NCBI GenBank assembly: GCA_019095985.1
Contig: CM032669.1
Coordinates: 10,060,270-10,124,269 of the forward strand
Direction: 5' to 3'
From: Streblospio benedicti
Taxonomy: Eukaryota > Annelida > Polychaeta > Spionida > Spionidae
DNA length: 64,000 bases
The position numbers and the translations under genes are program-made. The notes below the pieces were generated by a model. That model saw only the letters and a program-made list of their open reading frames with translations, was not told the DNA's origin and did not search any database. Below, in pieces: positions 1 to 12,727 of the stretch. Numbering within the stretch: position 1 is the stretch's first letter; every line of letters begins with the position of its first letter.

Positions 1-3000
1 ATCACTCTTAGGTCAACATCGTCATGCTTTGCTTAATTAAGACAAGTGTGTTTGATCGCAATTGCATTTTATTGCAATTGTAGCAAATGGGCAATCATGT
101 ATAATTGTTTTAGATGGAAAGTGCCAGATAAATCAAACTAATGACTGTCTACAGAGTTTCATTGTGTGTGCATTTTGACTTTTTATCTTACATAACCAAT
201 CATTCCTGAGGGACGATTACCATATTGTGCCAAGGGTTAAATATTGATATTGTTCAGCAACAGTGAATTTGGGCGAATATAAAGTGAAAATGTAAAATAC
301 CCATACACTAGTTGATATCAATCTCATATCGATTACTCCATATCACTTTTCAATAGTCAAGGCTAATTAATAACCCATTGCCAAATGGTCATAGTTTATT
401 TGTTCAGCATAATCCACCTGTTACTCACTTACTTCCCCAGCCATCAGGCATCACAAATCAAAGGCACATAGCCATCAGCATCAATGTTGCATAGCCCGGG
501 CGAGAGATGTCGCCCCAGGGGACCGTATATTAATCTCCTTGCTCTGCAGTGGGCATTATTCAGGCCCGCTCGTATATGGGCTCCTAATACATGAAGGTCT
601 ACTCTAACATTACAATGGCTGTTTACAGTTGTTATTTGGTATCTAGAATGGGTGGGCGTTTTCTTTGCGTTGTAATACTTGATATCTGTTTGACATTACT
701 CACATCTCTTTAAAATGTAAGGCAGCAGCGATTAACTTATTAAATGGGTTTCTGATTTAATCATATATTGTCATATTATGAAAGGGTTTTCGCAGTACTA
801 CAGAAGCAGAGGTATCTGCTTTCAAATTATATGGATGTCGAAATTCGTTTGGCATTGTCATGTTTTAGCACATTGCGAGGCTACCAAGAAAACTCGGCTG
901 TTGTGATATACGGGACCTTGTTGACACTGCCTCAATGTCACGACGTTTGGAGCCTCAGTGAACACAGCAGGTTAATGGTGCATGAAGCGAAAAATCAATA
1001 TTGGAAAGACCCCAGATTTGTACCGTTCTAATCACACTGATGTACTCAGGCGAATACTGAAAATGTCTTGGGCGGGGACTTTTGCAATCGGGATTATTAG
1101 CAATATTTGAGTAGTTATTTTATCGGTGTCTAGATTCTCGATATTCGGAGGCAACGAGAACTATAGAAAATCCGTCATAGTTTGGGTGGGTCTGTCTAGT
1201 TTATTGTTTTTTGTCATTGAGCAAGTGAGCCTATGTACACAACTTATAAGCTGTGATTTCTGAAGGTAGGGCCAGGCAGTCCCACATTCGCATACAATAC
1301 ATGTGATATTTCACATGGTTCAATAGCTGGGACATTGTATCGACGCATGCGGATAGAAAATATTAACAAATGTGACATAATTTGATTGGCTGTCGGAAAA
1401 TTGGTTACAAATGTGATTATATGTGGACGAAGGTTCTCTTTTTTTATGTGTGTGGACGTTCTCCCTTGAATGAATACAACGCTCACTGGAGCAAATTTGT
1501 AGTAATCATCCCGTGTTTGCTCTCGTTTTATGCTCTTCACAAAAAGTTGTCACAAATATTAAAAATCAATTTGTTGGAAGGAAGGTCAATGTTTACCACT
1601 TCTGTGATTATTTGGTGTATTGGGCACTGCCGAATAGTCTGCAATAAAATGTTTAACATTTACTGTCTATGATTATCTATATCCTTAGGTGAAGTTTAAT
1701 TTTCATGATTTATCACTAGAAAACTGGTGTGAGCCCAACTCAAGTTAAGCTATGTTCTATTTAAAGAGGTGGAATGCCAATCACATAAGATATCAATAAT
1801 AAAGTAAACGCCCACCCATCAATGAAACAACACAACACCTTCAAATATCAATGCTAGGTTAGAACAGAACTATTATGCCTTTTCCGAAAACCCGGATCTC
1901 CAAGCTTCGCACACTGGAGGTAACGCATTTATACTTTTCCAGTAGCTCAGTTGAATGTAAATTTTTCAAACACACACACCCATCTGAGCCAAACCTGCTC
2001 TCTGGTACTGATATGTGGGTTTGCATTGACTAATTTGGAACAGACTAAAGCTCATCCATTGGTGCTTCCAGGATAACCGAAACAGAAGAAATGTGACTGA
2101 GTGTCTAGAATTGTGTCATCAGTTCCTCATGTACACTTGCCTTGGACATTAATTAGTTCATGCATTATCGCAGGCCACACCTTATTGAGTTTGTCCCAAC
2201 AATCATTTGCACACAGAACCTTCACAGAAAGTAACAATTCAGGGCAGTGCATGATTTAGTATATTCCAATCGTGTACATGGTTTACAACTTGTACATGTA
2301 GAGCGAAATAATTGTTTGCCACCATTGCGTCTTTGATGTACAACGCTAGTAAAGACCATTGTACTGTAAGCCTGTGTGCACACAGAGCCCAACATTTATA
2401 ATTTTACGTTTCTGGCATTCTTAGTTCACCACGTGTTCTTGCGTCAAGTTACGCTTGTGATTATTCCCTGGGATACTTAATACACCACGTGAGATTCACG
2501 TATGATTAACTATGGAGGCCATACAATACAAACTGATTTCACTTTAGTGTTTTATATCACTCAGTTGCCCCAGTTATTTGCTATATTTGAATTCCCTATA
2601 TGGGGTCCAAAAATGAGTGCTCTGTCTATGTTCATTTTTAAGCCATTCCAAAGCGTTACTTTGTCTCTGTAATATAATGTCCGTATATGATATGGCACCT
2701 TTCATATTCGCGGAACTTGCTCTCGAACTTCAACCAATCACAAGCCTCACTGTCGAATACATAATTTTCAAATGTCTGTGTGAGTGATCAAGCTGTGAAA
2801 ACCGACAATGAGGTTTGCACTGCGTGATATCAATATTTTTTTATAGACTTTCTATGTGTCACTGTGAAAGGTAAACGTTGTTCAAATGACGGTCGAGTCA
2901 CTTTTAACATGTGTGGCCATCAGTAACTGTTCTAACTGAAACTAGTCAACACATTACAGCTTTGGTTGATGGGAATAACGGGAATAACACAACATGGAAC

Positions 3001-3550
3001 AACATCAAAAGAATAGCTAACAGCTGCATTAAGATTCACATCAACTCGTATGCAAAAAACAGGTATTTGACACTGACACATTCCCATGGATCTGTTCATT
3101 TCATATATATGTTTGTGACTGGTAGTGTTAACGCAATACACATATACACGTGTAGTAGTAATCATTCAATTAGAAAGAAAGAACCCATCATCTGACTTGT
3201 CCAATAAGCTACGTAACACAGATATATAGGTAGCACAATGTTACAATTGGCAGTCTCATAGATTGAACGATGGTTTGGGATTTGGTGAGCTTTGATTCTC
3301 CACCCACTCAGCCAATCATGGTCTTTACTCCCATGTTTGCAATCAGTTTGGAGGGCAAATAGATCTCTGATGGTTGCTTTACAAGCTGCACTGAATTTGA
3401 TATCTAATTTCTCACTCTGTGCGAATCTTTAAGATAGTGAAAAAGATGGACGCATTGAAAGACATCGTTCATTTTTTCTTATAATGGTAACTTGACTTTT
3501 TGTTTGAAATTACCGTTAGCTTCAATTCCAACCACGTGTTAAACCCTATA
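1..3550. other. No gene recognised
   Basis: AT-rich single-copy-looking sequence. The open frames of up to 98 codons have no recognisable motif or splice context. A distal intron of a gene outside the window is possible. Confidence 0.5.
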
Positions 3551-3727
3551 CAGTGAAACCCACAATTAAGACCACCTCTTTATTAAGACTGCCTCTAACG
3601 TAAGACCATCCCCTCTGTCCCAAAACTTCATAAAGCCACCAAAATGACCCTCATTGATAGAAAAAACATCTCTAAGACCACTCGTGGTCAGTCTCACGGG
3701 TGGTCTCTATAGACAGAGGTTTTACCA
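3551..3727. mobile_element. Tigger/pogo-like MITE, TA flanked
   Basis: CAGTGAAACCCACAATTAAG ACCACC at the left pairs with GGTGGTCTCTATAGACAGAG GTTTTACCA at the right, flanked by TA. It is one of a family of about 175-bp copies here. The CAGTRRAACC start and TA duplication fit pogo/Tigger-type mariners. Confidence 0.7.
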
Positions 3728-3729
3728 TA

Positions 3730-5797
3730 AAAATCCTTTTTAGAACCAAGATAATTATACTGTACTAGTACTCATTTAGATGGTGTGCAGTGAAGCGTAT
3801 CCATGTGTGAGCTGTGGCTGCCTGGTGTGTACTCAATCAACAAGTATTGTCACCATCACACATACTGCAACAAAGCATCTGTCATGTACAGGCTGCCAAT
3901 GAAAATGATCATGATTGCAGCTGATTTATGTTTTTAAGATAAAGTTTTTTTACGGGATCAAAGGTTCTCTATCAATTCAATTCGGTTTAAAGACTCTTTC
4001 TAGAGAGAGGATGAATTAGCAATGAATTGTTATATCGGTACTTGTGTGGGGAAAAAACAAAGACGCTACAAGTAAAATGTCTTTTGACATTTTCCCGCTG
4101 GTTAGTCATTGATGACCATAAAACACATAAAAATGACATTTTGGACTGAAAGAGGTCTTACTCCCACAGGATCTGTCTATGAGCAAAGACTATAGTCTAA
4201 AACAACCTCAAATTTACCAAGACAGGTGCCCGATTCACCGGAACGAAGTAAGGCAATAGACTAGAAGTAGCAGCACCATTTACTACTATATCCAATACAG
4301 GGTTAAAACAAAGCAAGCCAAGGACACCATAATGATATGTCATTAGGCAGCAATGCAATTGCCTGCAATCAGCACGTGTACACTCATCCCATTATAATAG
4401 CAGCTCTCGTACGCTGCCTCATTCTATGACTGTGTTACTGTTATGCAATAACACATGGTGACAATACTGCTGCAGCAGTAGCACTGTGTCATTGTGGCTC
4501 TATTGATCTGCCTGTTGTAGTGCGAGTGAACTCAGAGTATCATCATGTTCCCATTTTCCGTGCGCATTATCACACTTTCAGTGTATTGGTGTGATAGCTT
4601 TGTTTTATCATTGGGCACGGTTCGTGCATTGCACCAAGTCAATAGGTATATTAATACGAGATCTATATGGATATACCAATGCATGTTGGTCCTGCTCTCT
4701 GTATTTATCAACCCCATGAGAAATAACACTGCATTTTGAGACATTGCTACAAATGACAGCAATTTCACACTAATATAATTGTGATACCATTGTAATGGCA
4801 CTGACATGTCATAAAACTACGCCAAAGTGTTGCTGTGACATAATAATGGCACTTTTATAGGTAGCGACCTTGTCTCCAATAATGACTGTCTGCAAGCCCG
4901 TGCTCCAAGAATGGGGATCATTATCCCAAACCTTGTCCCCTGAAATACATTAACCAGCCTGTAGATCAGAAATAAATTGGGAGGAAATTGTATCATTTAC
5001 CAAGTGTCTTCCACTATAATTGAAGCAGCATATCAATGTCACATACAATAAAAACGTGACTTACGGGCCCGGCACAGTTGTGTTTTTCTGTGGCCTGATA
5101 AGTTTGGTTTTAATATTTACTGTATGTTGTGTGCATGTTTTATTAATGAATGTGTGGGGGGCGTACCAAGCAAAAGCAGCAGTCAGTTTGCCCAGTGAAA
5201 AATTGATGTATGCTGTTGCCAAGTGCGCGCGCGCGCGTGTGTGTTGAAGGGGTTACACTGCCACCTAGTCTATACCACCCACCTCCACACCCCTCTGACT
5301 ATGGCGCATACCTCTTGAACTGACATGCCATCGCCCCAGCGAGCATTGCTGCCTCCCCCTCCCGTGCCCCCGTCGCCCTCCCCTCCTCCACCCCACCCTG
5401 CCAGCAGACATTATGCATACAGCGGCGCGGATGACAATGTTTATGCCCCGTCTCGCCGTCTCAAGGCATTGCACCGTCCGCCTGGCGAGATTTCACACTA
5501 GATTTAGCCTTATCGCCAAGGGCCAGCGTTTTACATAAATCCAATTATGTTGCAGCACATAGTGCTGTGGCCTCTGACTCGATGGCTTTTTTCCCCGTGT
5601 AATCTTGGGGAGGTTCTGCGCCCGCCGGCGGCGGCGAGGGGGTGGCATTGTCACTTGCTCATGCTCAGAGGAAAATTAGTGCCCGAAGTGGAGGATCGGC
5701 GTATTCTGTTTGCATCATGATGTGTGTACTTCTCTTTTATGTGGCTTTGGTGTGGGTGTGCTATGGCAGAGTCGATGGTTTGAACTCTCTAGTTAGA
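3730..5797. other. No gene recognised; GC-rich end
   Basis: Mostly featureless. Between 5225 and 5650 it turns GC-rich with a CG-alternating run (5225-5240) and C-rich stretches, possibly a regulatory island or untranslated exon. Confidence 0.4.
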
Positions 5798-5799
5798 TA

Positions 5800-5973
5800 C
5801 AGTGGAACCTCCAATTAAGACCACCTCCAGATGGATATCTTTTTTTAAAAGACCAATTCTTATAGTTACATTACTAGGAGACCAATGAGCACCTGCATAT
5901 ATATAGAGATCAATTGTCTGTTAAGACCATTTGAAGCTAGTCAAGAGGTGGTCTTAATGGAGAGGTTCTAATG
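5800..5973. mobile_element. Tigger/pogo-like MITE, TA flanked
   Basis: CAGTGGAACCTCCAATTAAG at the left pairs with GGTCTTAATGGAGAGGTTCT at the right, with TA on both sides. It is 174 bases long and is the best-preserved copy of the family. Confidence 0.75.
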
Positions 5974-6257
5974 TATATACGGTCATTGCCCCCTTTGTGT
6001 ACGATATTCGGTACATACAGCTCATGTTTCATACGCGACATTCGTACACACTCCCTTGGGTGCGTGGGTAGTCTGTAAATTCTGAGAGAAAAAACATACT
6101 CGAAGGCCTATACCCAAAGAAACATGCATATATAAATGATGATTTGTGAATAGCTGTGGGCAGTGAATGTTTAGATACTTGCAGAGGAATGCCGTCCACT
6201 GGCTTAGAACTTCAATCTTCTCAGATATCGACACTGTGAGTTAGCATTCACTTTGTA

Positions 6258-6432
6258 CAGTAGAACCTCCACACGTGGACACCTCATTAAATTGGACACC
6301 GCTAAATTAGGGACACTCTCCTGTTGGTAGTATATATGATTACAAAAAGTCCTTCGCTAATAGGTACACCTTTCTAACGGGGACACAATTATTTATACAC
6401 CCACTAGAGTCCCCAACAGCGAGGTTGTACCG
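6258..6432. mobile_element. Tigger/pogo-like MITE, diverged subfamily
   Basis: CAGTAGAACCTCCACACGTG and GCGAGGTTGTACCG form the ends, with TA flanks. The interior has repeated GGACAC instead of the GACCAC of its relatives. Confidence 0.65.
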
Positions 6433-6937
6433 TATTGGAACAAGCATTGTTCTCATCACGGCAATTTTGACTCAGATATAACTGATGAACAAATTGCATT
6501 CGTACTAAAACTAATAAAACCATGTGCTCCTGATGTGAGTAGTTCTTGAGCTGGCCTCTGTTATTGGCAGCACCCGTGTCAACCTCTATTTGCTGAGGCC
6601 TTTTGTCTTTTGGTGTTTGTACTAGCCACACACGAGGGCTGCGTAGGCGCTTTGAAGGTTAACGTCATTACTACAGTATGCACAGTCAACTTATTTCCTT
6701 ATTAATTCTATTGTGTGCTATGCTACTCTAAATCAGGGACCAACCATTATCAAAGTCCTGTAGACAAGGGATGAAACTTTTAAGATACAATTTTCATGCC
6801 CCCATAGCACCACCCTATATTCTTTGAGAATTTCAGCTCGGCCCCTAAATTTCATATCAATTTTCTTATTTAAGCAGTGTTAAGTGCGCCCAAGATTTGC
6901 AAGCACCCCTAACTCCACCGACACTGGACCATCTCAT

Positions 6938-7095
6938 CCCAGTCTACTGTGCCATTTATCAATGCCACAGCAGAAATAAATATATGTACTAGCGCTTACA
7001 ACCAACCGAAACAGTTCATTTGCATACTTGTGGCTGAATTTAAACGTTTGTATTCCATCTTCTAAATATATCATAACAGGAATTGGTTGGTTGCA
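6938..7095 (+). repeat. Dispersed repeat, TGTGCCATTTATCAA family, copy 1
   Basis: CCCAGTCTACTGTGCCATTT, CAGTTCATTTGCATACTTGT and TGGCTGAATTTAAACG match the copies at 9307 (plus) and 11281 (minus). The family is non-coding. Confidence 0.7.
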
Positions 7096-7572
7096 CCGGT
7101 CATAATTCGTATGCACTCGTTACAGACTTTGAAACTGAGAGGGGTGCATTTCTATCAGGTCTAATACTTGGCATAACAACAGCATGGTTATATCCCTCTG
7201 TGTTGGTGGTGGTCTCTTTGAACACCCTTGAAGAAATCTAATGACCGTTGTCCAGCCGGACCTGCTGGCTTGATTACCATATGTGAGTATAGGCAGTGAC
7301 CCTGTTCACACCATCCCGCCAGAAGGGGAGCTCACTCAACTCATCAAAGGTAACGCGACCACCTCCTAGCTGTGGGCAAACACTAACTCTATTGAATACT
7401 TATCACAATTGCTCACTTGAGGGGTCAATTATTTGGGCACGTGTTGTATATACTGTATATATTGTACATATTGATCTCTTCTATGGCATGATTCATATTT
7501 CACACGCGATTTATGCAGAAATAAAATGTTCTTAATCTTATTCTTGTTCTTAAACAGTATCACTAACCATTA

Positions 7573-7736
7573 AGGTAACATCTAAATTGAGACCACCTCT
7601 AGAATAAGACTACATTTTTGTATTTCGAGTGGCCCCAGACCTTTAGAAGGAGACCAGCATGACCCTGCATCAAGATACCTCCTCTTAATTGAGACCACTG
7701 GAGACCCCAGATGACCTTTATAGAGATGTTCCACTT
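7573..7736. mobile_element. Tigger/pogo-like MITE, worn ends
   Basis: AGGTAACATCTAAATTGAGA CCACC pairs with TATAGAGATGTTCCACTT, with TA on both sides. The internal GAGACCACTGGAGACCCC matches the family. Confidence 0.6.
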
Positions 7737-7761
7737 TATACATGATAGTTCATAGCAACAA

Positions 7762-8053
7762 AGTGAAAATAAAACACAGTTTCTGAGTCATTAATATTGT
7801 TGATGTGTTTTATTGACTTATTATATGGATTTATTTATTTTTTTGTATTCTGATTATGTAGTGATATTTTTGTTTTTATATACGGCCTGGTAATTGTACA
7901 AATGAAAATAAAACACTGTTTTTGAATCATTAATAATGTTGATTGATGTGTTTTATGCTGACCTATAGTTTTTATATGGATTTATATGTTGTGTATTCTG
8001 ATTATGTAGTGATATTTTTGATCTTCTATATGGACTGGTAATTGTACAAAAAT
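7762..8053 (+). repeat. Tandem duplication of about 145 bp
   Basis: GAAAATAAAACAC, TTGATGTGTTTTAT, TATTCTGATTATGTAGTGAT and GGTAATTGTACAAA recur in two adjacent units (7762-7903 and 7904-8053) with small gaps. Confidence 0.8.
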
Positions 8054-8301
8054 AGACAAATGTGTTCATACTGTGGTCCCGTAATTTTCCATTGCTGCCT
8101 ATTTCAGACATGATGTACAGGCCTCTAAACATAAGCTCATATAAAATACAAACATTGTTGCAATGGAGCTGACCAGTTAGTGTTGACCCTTAATTAACTA
8201 GTTATAAAAAATGGATAAAAATAATAAATACTAATACCCGACTTGAATAGAGCCTAAAATAAGCTCAATTTAATCGCAATGGGAGTGTGATGAACACCAT
8301 T

Positions 8302-8345
8302 CTATGGCAGATCCAGGTTTTTGGAAAGGGTTTGGGGCACTGAAG
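8302..8345. mobile_element. End fragment of the G-rich MITE family
   Basis: CTATGGCAGATCCAGGTTTT TGGAAAGGG matches the left end of the family. No right end is found nearby. Confidence 0.4.
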
Positions 8346-8776
8346 GAATCTAATGGAATCTAGTAATATTTTTATGGAAAAATGGACGAGACGCGTCATC
8401 TGCGCCGTTTGCATCTGGCTACGAAGGGATCGCGTTTAGTTGGGGCTATACTATACGGCCATTGTTGTAAGTTTGAGCTTAATTTAGGCTTTGAGGCGGC
8501 GGTGGCAGCAGCGATAGTACGAAGGCGTGAATGGCGACTAACGAGGCAGGCGTTAATGAGTGTGGCAATGAGGCGGGGGCGGCGGCCGGGTGGTCAGCTG
8601 TAATTACAGTGACCAGGGGTATAAGATATACACGCTGCTCCTCCTTCTCCTGCTACTGCTGAGGCGGCGGCTATTTTGAGTAGGACTGTGGTGGCGTGCA
8701 GGTTTCTTACTGCTAGGATGCCAGCTACTTGTTTGTTACATCTAAAAGTATGAGATGTGTGGATCATCCACACTAC

Positions 8777-8880
8777 CAGATCTTGATGCAAGGAGTGGGT
8801 GGGTGGGGGGGGGGGGGGCCGCAGGATTTTATGGGTTCCTTAGGCACCAACGCACGGCGGACATGCCAGAAGTGCCAGTT
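8777..8880. mobile_element. G-rich MITE family fragment with a long G run
   Basis: CAGATCTTGATGCAAGGAGT GGGTGGGTGGG leads into a G run ending at about 8818, then ATTTTATGGGTTCC and GACATGCC as in the copy at 42706. Confidence 0.45.
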
Positions 8881-9052
8881 TTGTTAATGGTAAAGGCCAC
8901 TGTTTTGGTTGGCCGTAAATGTTGGCATCACCTGTGGTCTACTGCAATGATGTATCCGATAACTGCAAAAATAGTAGTTTACGAGGCAATTAGAGCATGC
9001 CTTTCTTTAATTATCTATACATATAGCATTATTTTATTATAATATAGAATTA

Positions 9053-9229
9053 CTACAGAACCTCTATTCCGACCACCCTTGTGATTGACTCAGGTGGTTT
9101 CAATACAGAGGTGGTCTCCTTATGAATCTTCCTGATTGTCGTTTCATGAAGATTAGAGGTCGTGATATGTGGTCGTATTATAGGTGTGGCCTACTAACAG
9201 ATGTGGTATATATATTGGAGGTTCTATTG
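9053..9229. mobile_element. Tigger/pogo-like MITE
   Basis: CTACAGAACCTCTATTCCGA CCACC at the left pairs with TTGGAGGTTCTATTG at the right. An inner pair (CAGGTGGTTTCAATACAGAG GTGG) is also present. The exact ends are uncertain by a few bases. Confidence 0.55.
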
Positions 9230-9306
9230 TTAATAGCATATTACTGTGTTATAAATAGTAAGTCTTAGTAAAAAAAGTAATGTATTGCCTGTCTCCATTC
9301 ATCACA

Positions 9307-9452
9307 CCCCAGCCCACTGTGCCATTTATCAATGGCAACGTCAAAATACACAGAGTTACTGGTGCCTTCAGAGCAGCTCATTTGCATATTGGTGGCTGAA
9401 GATGAACATTTGTATTCCACCGCTTAAACATATCATAAATGGGGATTCCCCA
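9307..9452 (+). repeat. Dispersed repeat, TGTGCCATTTATCAA family, copy 2
   Basis: CCCAGCCCACTGTGCCATTT, CAGCTCATTTGCATATTGGT and TGGCTGAAGATGAACA match copy 1 over about 145 bases. Confidence 0.7.
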
Positions 9453-10557
9453 GACCAATAGCTGATTATGTGAAAAGCTGACTATCACTTTCAACGGTTA
9501 GGTTCATACACAACAAAGTAATTTGATGGCCTAACCTTTGGTTGGGTGCATTCATCCCACGCACGCATTAATGTTGCACTTGAGGCGTTATAAAGCCGCG
9601 GCCATGATGGTTATCGTGGGCATTCTTTGTGACAATGCGTCAATAACAGATTACTTTTATGGGGGTGGGTGCATTATAACGGGTCAAGAAATCCTACATC
9701 CCTCTTTTTGGACATCCCAGAATATTTCATCCATTTGTCCTACATCCAATTCCTCGATATCCTACGTCGCTCTTTTTTCCTTTTCTTCCATATCCCTCTT
9801 TTTCCACCTTTTTTTTTTTTGCTTTTTTCCTAAATCCCACTTCCTTATAACTCCCTGTTTTTATTATTGCCTGACTTAGCATCAGTAAAGGTTGCATGAA
9901 CATTCCTATCAGTGTAACATCGCTGACATGTTTCGTGTTCTGCGGGTCATGTGTGTTTGTGTTTTTTTTTCTGGATCCCACACTCGAAAATATTCAACAT
10001 ACGGGATTATATAATTACAAATATAGGATTGTACTGCTGTCTGTTGCACATATCTGACAGAGCTTAGTTCACCTAAGTTACATAGCAGCATTGAAATTAC
10101 AACGCACAGGTCATTTGCATATTAATGTCTTACATTTACATATCCACGGATAGTCCCGGGTGGCAGGCGTCATTTGCACATCCGGGCTCAATGTATTGTG
10201 AAGTAGTGTGAAAAATGAAAGTAGATCTGTGATCAGCATGTAAATTCCTTGCACCAAGCCAGATTAGCGGCCGAATCTGTAGATTAGCACGGAATGGGAT
10301 CAATATTGACCACTAGTGACCGGGTCACTCGGAAATGGGACACGTCGATGGCAATTCACAGCTAATCTTTATAATCACCGTGGCTCTTAGGTTTAGATCA
10401 CCAACAATGGGGGAGGGAGGGGGTATAAAGGGTCGAGAAAGCACACATCTCTCCTGTTTTTAATCTCTCACGTCCCTGAGTTTTTGGTTGCATTATTGTC
10501 TCACATCTAAGAATAATTGAGACTTAACATGCATCATGTATTTTGAAAGAAAAAAAT
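9453..10557. other. No gene recognised apart from the C/T-rich repeat
   Basis: After the repeat at 9685-9865 the sequence is unassigned. 10090-10330 is more evenly composed, with ATTTGCATATTAATG and several TAAT-type sites, but I see nothing definite. Confidence 0.4.
9685..9865 (+). repeat. Dispersed C/T-rich repeat, ATCCCACATCCCTTTTT family, copy 1
   Basis: AATCCTACATCCCTCTTTTT and CTAAATCCCACTTCCTTATA match copies at 30880 and 62195, all plus-strand. Long T runs are present. Confidence 0.5.
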
Positions 10558-10724
10558 AACAACCTCGAGATAACATCAAATTCTAGGTAAGCACAAACAA
10601 CGAGGTTGTGCCTACCAGTGTTTTACTTGTGCCATTTTCCATAAAGGCACAATCATTTGTAGAACACTACTCGAGATAACAATCAATTCGAGATAAACGA
10701 CATCGAGATAACGAGTTTCTACTG
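10558..10724. mobile_element. MITE with GAGATAAC repeats
   Basis: The right end, read in reverse, is CAGTAGAAACTCGTTATCTC. CGAGATAAC is repeated at both sides. It resembles Tigger-type ends, but the left end is worn. Confidence 0.4.
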
Positions 10725-10981
10725 GACCAAAGTCCGCCCTCGTACATTTTGCACACATGACGCAACCCTCCGAGCCTTGCATCCCTGAGTGATGTTGTTT
10801 GGTTAGCACGTGGCGGGTCCGTTTTGCCGACCACGTGCTTTATGATCACATGACACGCACATGTGATGAGAACTTACGAGGAGAGCGCATGCCGTGTTCC
10901 TGCGACAGTCAGTGTGAAACATTCGCACCATATCCTGCCCCTGCGGGCGCTAGCATACAGCAGTGAATAAATGCCGGATAT

Positions 10982-11135
10982 CATAGGCAGATACAGGTTT
11001 TCAGAAAGGGAGGGGGGCGCACTTAAGGAAAAGAGGGGGCGCACTTATGGGATTTCATGAAAAAACCTATGAAAATCAAGTATTTTGGTGGGAAAAGGGG
11101 GCGCGCGACCCCTGCGCCCCTGGATCTGCCTATGG
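10982..11135. mobile_element. G-rich MITE, CATAGGCAGATCCAGG family
   Basis: CATAGGCAGATACAGG and CTGGATCTGCCTATGG form terminal inverted repeats. The interior has runs of G and the shared phrase AAGTATTTTGGTGGGAAAAG. It is a short non-coding element. Confidence 0.65.
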
Positions 11136-11280
11136 ATATGGTAATGATAATAATTGTCATCCAACCGAAGGTTTGGTCTTCACACCACTTTGTTGTTTGT
11201 TTATTAAACCTAGCTGTTTCAGGCAAATGGCTGTTTTAACAGTTGGCTATTGATGTGGGGAATACTCAGTTATGATAAAT

Positions 11281-11409
11281 GTAAAGAATTTTCAAATTCA
11301 GCTACACGTATGCAAATGAGCAGCTCTGATTGGCTGCAGGCACAAGTAACTTCGTCCATTTTGACTGTGCCATTTATCAATTGATAAATGGCACAATAGC
11401 CTGGGGTGA
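11281..11409 (-). repeat. Dispersed repeat, TGTGCCATTTATCAA family, copy 3 with a perfect palindrome
   Basis: The minus strand carries the family order (TGTGCCATTTATC, CAGCTGCTCATTTGCAT reading). Its outer end forms a perfect 30-base palindrome at 11366-11395, two inverted copies of TGTGCCATTTATCAA. Confidence 0.65.
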
Positions 11410-12470
11410 TAATTGTGTAGATGCTACATATTTTTTATATGTTGGAATCTGTTCGTGTGGCACAACTCTCTTAGTATGCGGACACTTTCCGTTCTGCTAA
11501 TACTCAATATGTTAACCAATCAAAGTGGACACGTGGGCCTGTCATGGCCACTTTGATCTTACCCATAAAACTGTTCATGAGTGCAATTACAACAGGTTCC
11601 GTCTAGGTACAAATACTGCCCATTCACGACGCATAACGTCTGGTCACAAGGCTAACAACCACTGGTAGCAGAACACTTGACAGCCAGGCTAAGTAAGTGG
11701 TCGCCCGGTTGGCTGCAATAATCGTCTACTGCCTCCACTATCACATTATGGCGCAAATATTTACTGTCATTGTCTCCTCCACTCCACAATACAGTAATTG
11801 ACTGGGGCCGTCTTGGGTGCGCGTGTACTGCATTATTTAGGTAGTGCAGTGGCAGTGAGCGCAGCAAATGTGATTTTAGCGTCTTATGGCAGCACTTGAC
11901 TGATGCACTTGTTGTGTTAACAGCTTGATGGAGAAGGGTCTTGTGTGCTTCATATGCAGATGTGTTTGGGGAGTGAGGATACAATCCCGCCGAGTGTTTT
12001 TATTTATTACCTATGAATGCACTATTTTAGATGTTAGAAATAGATTAGCTACAGCCAAGATAAGGAGTAAGACTTTTTTCACATGATGAATAGCTCTTGT
12101 TTTTCTTTCCAGTGTTATGTCTTTTCTTTTTCCTGACAGTGTAAGCCAATATGTCTGATGGCAAACATGCACAGATGTTTTTCAATGCCCTTGAATATAT
12201 GACATGATTCCTGTGCTTGGCACGTCATATACATGTGGGTATAAGGATCTGTCTATGCTAGATTTGAGATGTGGGATAATACACCCTAGAATGAGTAGAC
12301 CTTGGGGGAAATGTTGAAATGGAAACCTAACACAGTTGTGGATATCTTCTAAACATGAGGGATTGCGAACAAGCCCTTAGGACATGTTACTAGTGTCGGG
12401 CTACATATTTTCTACAAGTGTGATTGGAAAGTGATGCTTTCCACACCTTGTTGAAGTTCAATCAAAATGC
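11410..12470. other. No gene recognised
   Basis: No repeat partner or convincing exon was seen. The minus-strand frame at 11652-11984 has no recognisable motif. Confidence 0.4.
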
Positions 12471-12727
12471 AGATTTTATTATATAGACAACTACACGACA
12501 CAAAAGCTTACAGTCCTGTATTGTATTGCATTACATAAAATCTTTCAATTCAGAACCACAAAAAAGAAGAACCAAATATAGATTGAATCTTATTAGTGTT
12601 TTTTGCTGTTGAAGAGAGCAAAGGGAACAGCATTCCCCACCATTCATCATAATAAAAGCTATAAAACAATAAATGAAGTAATGACAGCGGAAAGTAGCTT
12701 CATCAGGCTCATCCGTCTTGCCCTATC

